From the NCBI RefSeq assembly GCF_011387195.1, contig NZ_CP046919.1, positions 1,488,001 through 1,552,000 of the forward strand: a stretch of 64,000 nt of DNA. Reading direction: 5' to 3'. Under the pieces are notes generated by a model, which was not told the origin of the DNA, ran no database searches, and saw only the letters and a program-made list of their open reading frames with translations. This document shows positions 59,596 through 64,000 of the stretch, one piece after another. The DNA comes from Streptococcus ruminicola (lineage in GTDB: Bacteria > Bacillota > Bacilli > Lactobacillales > Streptococcaceae). The stretch's first letter is position 1. Each line of letters opens with the position of its first letter. The position numbers and the translations under genes were made by a program.

Positions 59596-59604
59596 ATTAT
59601 ACCA
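59596..59604 (-). promoter_or_regulatory. Extended -10 promoter of rqcH
   Basis: On the minus strand TG-g-TATAAT; no good -35. Confidence 0.65.
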
Positions 59605-59650
59605 TAACCCTTGCAAAATCTGGGCTTTGCGAGATGGGAAAGTTTGCCTC

Positions 59651-60511
59651 TTACGATTTTTTTAGTTTTTGAATAATCGTTAGAAGGTCTTGGTAATGTT
59701 TGTTTTCCATTTTGACGATGGCGTAGGTCTTGATGAAAATGTCTTTTAGTTTTTTTGAGCTTGAAATGATATTTTGATTTTCAAGCAGACGTTCAGCAAT
59801 GTCTTGACTGACGATGGTAATGCCAGTACCTTTAAGGACCTCGTGCTCGATCAGTGAGAGGTTATCGATAGAAATATGGTGTTGGGTTGGCAGCTGGTTA
59901 ATCTTGATAAATTCTTTTAAGAAATTGTGGTAACTGCTGGTCATGTGATAGAGTAAGAAAAGTGATTCTTCACCCTTGTCAAATTTTTCGATGAGCTCTC
60001 TTTGCCCGACAATCATCAATTTGTCAGAACGGAGTGGGAGTTTGAGCACACCTTTTTGGGTGTAACTGCCTGACATAATTCCAAGGTCGATTTGGTCATC
60101 CAAAAGCGCTTGAAAAATCTGATGGGAATTACTGTAAGTTTGGACATTGAGTTTTCGGTTTTCTGGCAAATATTTTTGAATGGCTGACAAATAGGTCTTG
60201 AGATAAGAGGTGTCAGAACCAAGAATGATACTTTGCTCAAAGGTAGAGTCCAAATTATCAAGCAGGCTGTTAAAAGCAAGCAATGTCTGATTAGCAAATT
60301 GATAAATGTCTTTTCCCTTAGGTGTCAGGGAGATTTTTTTATTTTTACGTAAGAAAACCTCACATAAATTGTTGTTGATTTCTTTTACACGCTTAGAAAC
60401 AGCTGGTTGACTGATATTATTAAGTTTAGCAGCTTCAGAGAAACTCTGTGTTTCATAAATGTCTTTGATTAATTTGAAGTCAAAAATGGATAACTTATAA
60501 CTAGATTTCAT
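59651..60511 (-). CDS. LysR-family transcriptional regulator
   Basis: 286 residues from the ATG at 60511, chosen because the longer frame to 60673 would add about 54 very hydrophobic residues read from the intergenic region. N-terminal winged HTH (SFSEAAKLNNISQPAVSKRVKEIN, about 24-47) and a C-terminal co-inducer-binding domain. It is divergent from the ABC importer and amidinohydrolase genes, the classical layout for a LysR regulator and its targets. The inducer may be the imported compound; this is inference. Confidence 0.88.
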   Translation of the reverse strand: MKSSYKLSIFDFKLIKDIYETQSFSEAAKLNNISQPAVSKRVKEINNNLCEVFLRKNKKISLTPKGKDIYQFANQTLLAFNSLLDNLDSTFEQSIILGSDTSYLKTYLSAIQKYLPENRKLNVQTYSNSHQIFQALLDDQIDLGIMSGSYTQKGVLKLPLRSDKLMIVGQRELIEKFDKGEESLFLLYHMTSSYHNFLKEFIKINQLPTQHHISIDNLSLIEHEVLKGTGITIVSQDIAERLLENQNIISSSKKLKDIFIKTYAIVKMENKHYQDLLTIIQKLKKS

Positions 60512-60693
60512 ATTTTTGATTTTATCATAAATAAAAGTTATAAACAAGGATTTGAAAATAAAGAAAATAATCACCAAAATCATAAAAAAATAGAAAAAAT
60601 CCATACATATGTCATAAAACCTAACATAAACTATTGAAATAAAATTCTGAAAATTATAAAATATTGACATCAATTAAGAAAGAGGTCTGCGGT
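60512..60693. promoter_or_regulatory. Divergent promoter region, LysR gene and ABC importer
   Basis: 182 bp, very AT-rich. On the plus strand TTGAAA (60634-60639), 17-nt spacer, TAAAAT (60657-60662) is a good promoter for the importer. Possible LysR sites of the T-N11-A kind occur (for example around ATAAATAAAAGTTATA near 60530), but AT-richness makes this weak. Confidence 0.5.
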
Positions 60694-61467
60694 ATGGTTG
60701 CTTTGGAAGAGGAGTTGGCGACTTTCGATTTGACAGCGAAGTATATGATCGAAATGAAGGGCATTCGAAAAAGTTATGGTAAGCAAGAAGTCCTAAAAAA
60801 TATCAACTTGTCTGTTAAAAAAGGTGAGGTTGTGGTTTTGATTGGACCATCTGGAAGTGGAAAATCAACCTTGATTCGAACGATTAATAAATTGGAAAAG
60901 GTTGACGGTGGTGAAATTGCGGTTATGGGAAAGAACATTTACGACCTGAATATGAATGACAATTTGCTACGAGAACATGTCAATATGGTCTTTCAACACT
61001 TTAACCTTTTTAATAACATGACCATTGCTAAAAATATTGGTATCGGTCCAGAAAAATTACACCGAAAAAGCAGTGAAGAGGTGGATGAAATTGTTTTTCG
61101 CTTGCTGATGGCAGTGGGCTTACTTGATAAGAAGGATGCTTATCCTGAAAATCTGTCTGGTGGTCAGAAACAACGTGTGGCTATAGCAAGAGCTTTGGCA
61201 ATGCAACCTGACATTATTTTATTTGATGAGCCGACTTCAGCGCTTGATCCTGAGATGGTTGGTGAGGTTTTGCAGGTGATGAAAGCTATTGCTAAAAGTG
61301 GTACGACCATGATTATTGTGACGCACGAGATTGGTTTTGCAAAAGAAGTGGCAGATCGTATTGTTTTTCTTGAAAATGGTGAGTTAATCGCAGACATGCT
61401 ACCTGAAGAGGTGAATCGTTCTTATCCAAATCAACGTGTGGCAAGTTTTTTGAAGCAAATTTTATAA
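60694..61467 (+). CDS. Polar amino acid ABC importer, ATP-binding subunit
   Basis: 257 residues. Walker A GPSGSGKST at 51-59, Q-loop MVFQHFNLF (a histidine where relatives have Q or N), signature LSGGQKQRVAIARAL and Walker B ILFDEPTSALDP. This is the GlnQ/HisP group that drives uptake of polar or basic amino acids. There are about 18 extra residues before the usual start (MIEMKGIRKSYG); ATG 60694 is kept since GAAAGAGG precedes it and the internal ATG has none. The permease fusion follows after 20 nt. Confidence 0.92.
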   Translation: MVALEEELATFDLTAKYMIEMKGIRKSYGKQEVLKNINLSVKKGEVVVLIGPSGSGKSTLIRTINKLEKVDGGEIAVMGKNIYDLNMNDNLLREHVNMVFQHFNLFNNMTIAKNIGIGPEKLHRKSSEEVDEIVFRLLMAVGLLDKKDAYPENLSGGQKQRVAIARALAMQPDIILFDEPTSALDPEMVGEVLQVMKAIAKSGTTMIIVTHEIGFAKEVADRIVFLENGELIADMLPEEVNRSYPNQRVASFLKQIL

Positions 61468-61487
61468 GTTAGGTCTAGGAGAGAGTT

Positions 61488-63044
61488 ATGTTTGGTGGGT
61501 TTCTGGAAAGTTATGGTGGATTTATTTTAGATGGTGCCCTGATGACGGTCTTTTTATCGGTGGTTTCCATGGTTTTAGCCCTGATTCTAGGGGGTGTTGT
61601 CACCGCAGCTAGGATGAGTGACAATCTTTTGATTAGTGGATTGACAAAACTTTACATTGAAGTGATTCGTGGTTTGCCGATGCTAGTCATTTTGTCACTC
61701 TTCTTTTATGGCTTGCCCATGCTGGGGCTAAATATTCCTAAAAGTACGCTTTTTGGTGTTGATTTAGACCGTTTGATTGCAGCCTTAACGGGATTAACGG
61801 TTGGAGAATCGGTCTTTGTTGCTGAGATTTATCGGTCTGGGATTCAAGCGGTAGATTCAGGACAATTTGAAGGGGCTAGAAGCATTGGATTTAATAAATT
61901 TCAAGCTTATCGGTATGTGATTATCCCGCAGGCGTTTAAAAATATTTTGCCAACTTTGGGAAATGAATTTGCGAATAACATTAAATCAAGTTCGCAAGCA
62001 TCGGTGATTGGGGTTGCTGATTTGATGTTTACAGCAAGCACTATTCAAGGCATTTCTTATAAACCTTTTCAAGCGGTGATTGCTGTTGGGATTGTTTATT
62101 TGGTTTTTACTTTTTCAACTACGCGTATCGTTGCGCATTATGAAAGAAAGATGAATCGCAGTTCAGAAGATGCTTTGTCATTGGCTGAAAAATGGGCCGA
62201 GCTGGTGCAAACTATTAAAGCTAGTTGGAAGAGCTTGCTCGTGACAGCAGCTTTTATGGCAATGATGATTGGTGCCTTTGCTCTTAATCATAGGGAAACA
62301 AATACAGCAGTTGGAAGCATCGAGAAGATTCAGAACTCTGGTCAGCTGGTTGTTGCGACCAATATTGGTTACGCACCTTATGAGTTTTACGATTTGTCAT
62401 CAGGCCACAAGAAAGCTGTTGGAGTTGACTTAGCTTTTGCTAAACAATTAGCAGATAAATTGCAGGTGAAATTAGTGGTTAAAAATATGAATTTTGATTC
62501 GATTCTAGGGACAATCACGTCAGTAAATGCTGATATTGCCATTGCCGGGATGACAAAGACAAAAGAACGTGAAAAATCGGTCGATTTCACACAAAACTAT
62601 GTCAAGCAATTCAATAAAGTTGTTGTTCGTAAAGATTCAGCTGCTCAGTACACTGCGATTGCTGATTTAGCACAAAGTTCGATTGCAGTACAAAAATCAA
62701 CAACGCAAGAAGATGTGGTCAAAGAGGACATCAAACCCAAACAAATAGTTGCCTTATCAAGTTTGCCAGATGCGTTTTTAAATTTAGTGCAAGGAAAAGT
62801 GGATGCTGTGGTTGCTGATGATACGGTAGCTGACCAATATATCGCAAGCAACAGTGAATTGACTTATGCTGATATTGATTTACCAGGGACAACTGAGACA
62901 GCTATGGCATTAACTAAAGGCAATCAATCGCTCAAGGTTTACGTGGATAAGTTGATTGAGCAAGATAAAAAAGATGGTAGCTTTGATAAATGGATGAAAA
63001 CCTATAGTGCTTTAGCGCAAAAAAATACGGGAGAAAATGAGTAG
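61488..63044 (+). CDS. ABC importer permease fused to a C-terminal substrate-binding domain
   Basis: 518 residues. Residues 1-220 are a HisM/GlnP-type permease with about five membrane helices, the EVIRGLPMLVILSLFFYG motif and the ATPase-contact loop EGARSIGFNKFQAYRYVIIPQ. A basic linker and one more membrane helix (about 245-262) lead to a type 3 substrate-binding domain (about 275-518), starting LVVATNIGYAPYEFYD and containing the DIAIAGMTKTKEREKSVDFT stretch. The usual streptococcal fusions put the binding domain first; here it is last. Start after AGGAGAGAG. Confidence 0.92.
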   Translation: MFGGFLESYGGFILDGALMTVFLSVVSMVLALILGGVVTAARMSDNLLISGLTKLYIEVIRGLPMLVILSLFFYGLPMLGLNIPKSTLFGVDLDRLIAALTGLTVGESVFVAEIYRSGIQAVDSGQFEGARSIGFNKFQAYRYVIIPQAFKNILPTLGNEFANNIKSSSQASVIGVADLMFTASTIQGISYKPFQAVIAVGIVYLVFTFSTTRIVAHYERKMNRSSEDALSLAEKWAELVQTIKASWKSLLVTAAFMAMMIGAFALNHRETNTAVGSIEKIQNSGQLVVATNIGYAPYEFYDLSSGHKKAVGVDLAFAKQLADKLQVKLVVKNMNFDSILGTITSVNADIAIAGMTKTKEREKSVDFTQNYVKQFNKVVVRKDSAAQYTAIADLAQSSIAVQKSTTQEDVVKEDIKPKQIVALSSLPDAFLNLVQGKVDAVVADDTVADQYIASNSELTYADIDLPGTTETAMALTKGNQSLKVYVDKLIEQDKKDGSFDKWMKTYSALAQKNTGENE

Positions 63045-63056
63045 GAGGAGATTCTT

Positions 63057-63893
63057 ATGGCAGTAATTGATGGAACCAGTCGTTTGCGAAAAGTGTTAAT
63101 GTGCCGACCAGATTTTCTGGTAAGTGCGGCACCGATTAATGTGATTTCAGAGAAGTACACTGAACCTTTGGACCACGACAAAATGATGCAAGAGTACGGC
63201 GCTGTGGTCAAAGCTTACCAGGATAATGGCGTGGAAGTGGTCCAGGTCACTTCTGGTAAAAAAATGCCAAATGCAGTTTTTGCTAGAGATTTTGGAGGTG
63301 ATGTTAAGGAAGGATATATCTTAGGGCGTTTTAAAAAGCCTATTCGTTTTGAGGAACGTCGTCATTACGAAGACATTATGGCGGGGCTTGGCATTCCAAA
63401 AATTGCTGAAGTTACTGAAGGTTACTTTGAAGGGGGTGATTTTGCATTTATTGATGAGAAGACATTAGCGATTGGGGTGATTGATCGCACCAATCTCACA
63501 GGTGTTGATGAAATTCGTAAGCAATTAGAACCATATGGTTACAAGGTCTATGCTGTTAAGGCAAATCCAGACTATCTTCATCTGGATATGTGCTTTAACT
63601 TAGTGGCACCGAAACTTGCTATTGCTTATGAAGCTGGATTGCCAGAAGATTTTGTTACCTTGGTCAAGGAAAAAGGCATTAAGATTATTTCTGGAACGCA
63701 AGACATGATTTTTAAACATGGTTATAACGTTGAAGCTTTGGGAGATAATCGTGTGATGAGTTTAAAACAAAATATTTTTATTAACGAAGCACTTCGCAGT
63801 GAAGGCATGGAAGTCATAGAGGTCGATATGACGGAGTTATTGAAAGCAGGTGGTGGCGTGCATTGCATGACTTTCCCGCTTGAACGTTATTAA
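63057..63893 (+). CDS. Amidinotransferase-fold hydrolase (DDAH/arginine deiminase-like)
   Basis: 278 residues of the guanidino-group-modifying superfamily. Catalytic residues can be assigned by pattern: substrate-binding D78 (NAVFARDFG), E125 with D128 (YFEGGDFAF), H175 (HLDMCFN) and nucleophile C270 (GGGVHCMTFPL). Length matches dimethylarginine dimethylaminohydrolase and the related citrulline-forming enzymes and is shorter than true arginine deiminase ArcA (about 410). The product would be citrulline or a ureido compound. It follows the importer by 12 nt with its own AGGAGGAG, so the imported molecule is likely its substrate. Confidence 0.87.
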   Translation: MAVIDGTSRLRKVLMCRPDFLVSAAPINVISEKYTEPLDHDKMMQEYGAVVKAYQDNGVEVVQVTSGKKMPNAVFARDFGGDVKEGYILGRFKKPIRFEERRHYEDIMAGLGIPKIAEVTEGYFEGGDFAFIDEKTLAIGVIDRTNLTGVDEIRKQLEPYGYKVYAVKANPDYLHLDMCFNLVAPKLAIAYEAGLPEDFVTLVKEKGIKIISGTQDMIFKHGYNVEALGDNRVMSLKQNIFINEALRSEGMEVIEVDMTELLKAGGGVHCMTFPLERY

Positions 63894-63956
63894 TCACTTT
63901 TAATTATCATTTGTAGATGTGGATTGCCACGTAAAAAACAATTTAGAAAGTTTGTT

Positions 63957-64000
63957 ATGTCAACATTTTTAGCTAAATCATTTGAAACTATTGTCGCTTA
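63957..64000 (+). CDS. Start of a following gene, cut by the window edge
   Basis: An open frame begins at ATG 63957 (MSTFLAKSFETIVA) and runs off the window; AGAAAG lies 9 nt upstream. It is on the same strand, 63 nt after the amidinohydrolase gene, with only a small hairpin (ATGTGG/CCACGT) and no terminator between them, so it may belong to the same operon. Too short to identify. Confidence 0.4.
   Translation, partial: MSTFLAKSFETIVA

Noticed and set aside
60512..60673. Membrane-anchored N-terminus of the LysR regulator
   Set aside because: The added residues come from AT-rich intergenic sequence read as Phe/Ile; the ATG at 60511 gives the normal LysR start.
63914..63932. Terminator after the amidinohydrolase gene
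   Set aside because: A 6-bp hairpin is present but is followed by A, not T, so it should not end plus-strand transcription.

Overview
The window is a low-GC Gram-positive chromosome segment from a streptococcus. Three things place it there: the atp operon order with atpE first (E-B-F-H-A-G-D-C), a preQ1-II riboswitch in front of queT (a class known only from Streptococcaceae), and the gene pairs murZ-epuA-endA and rexB-rexA. A bile salt hydrolase gene together with an alsS-alsD acetoin branch points to a gut member of the S. bovis/equinus complex (S. gallolyticus-like). That species-level placement is inference. No phage, insertion sequence, CRISPR array, rRNA or tRNA gene was seen. Nearly all genes look like core genome.

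Layout. 1-6650: end of metK, a two-gene AraC/GyrI-like regulator pair, murA, a GNAT enzyme with an SpxR/YtoI-like regulator, map and a YihY membrane protein. 6663-10850: gtrA-like gene (minus), riboswitch-queT, ligA, dagK. 10851-17492: a 318-bp leader region, then the eight-gene F1Fo ATP synthase operon. 17615-20350: DUF1146 gene, murZ, epuA, endA. 20367-24717: Phe T-box, pheS, a GNAT gene, pheT. 24864-31725: rexB-rexA exonuclease/helicase. 31804-34556: MetE-like methyltransferase (minus) with a MET-box, a cytidine deaminase-like gene, a PHP phosphatase and a 58-aa DUF3042 gene (minus). 34742-41561: miaA, hflX, an unknown gene, rnz, an SDR gene, recJ. 41733-47339: bsh, apt, metA, dnaD, nth, trmK, a Nif3-like gene. 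47472-50149: dTDP-rhamnose precursor genes rfbA-rfbC-rfbB. 50346-53438: Nudix, AI-2E-family membrane protein, TPR protein, small membrane protein. 53709-57795: alsS, alsD, amino acid permease. 57848-60511 (minus): rqcH with an upstream short reading frame, and a LysR regulator. 60694-64000: a polar amino acid ABC importer and an amidinohydrolase, then the first codons of another gene.

How genes work together. Envelope precursors are made by MurA/MurZ and the rfb genes. Acid tolerance and energy come from the ATP synthase and the acetolactate-to-acetoin branch. DNA repair is served by ligA, rexAB, recJ and nth, and RNA and ribosome upkeep by miaA, rnz, trmK, hflX and rqcH. Methionine supply is covered by metA and the MetE-like gene, both carrying MET-box palindromes. 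The last cluster looks like an importer plus hydrolase for an arginine-like guanidino compound under a divergent LysR regulator.

The least explained sequence is non-coding. The most notable items are a folded 127-nt element lying between the Shine-Dalgarno and start codon of rfbB, a polybasic 22-codon frame ending 2 nt before rqcH, three genes whose extended -10 boxes put transcription start at the start codon, a hairpin in the rnz ribosome-binding spacer, and palindromic or repeated operators in front of alsS, metA and the DUF3042 gene.
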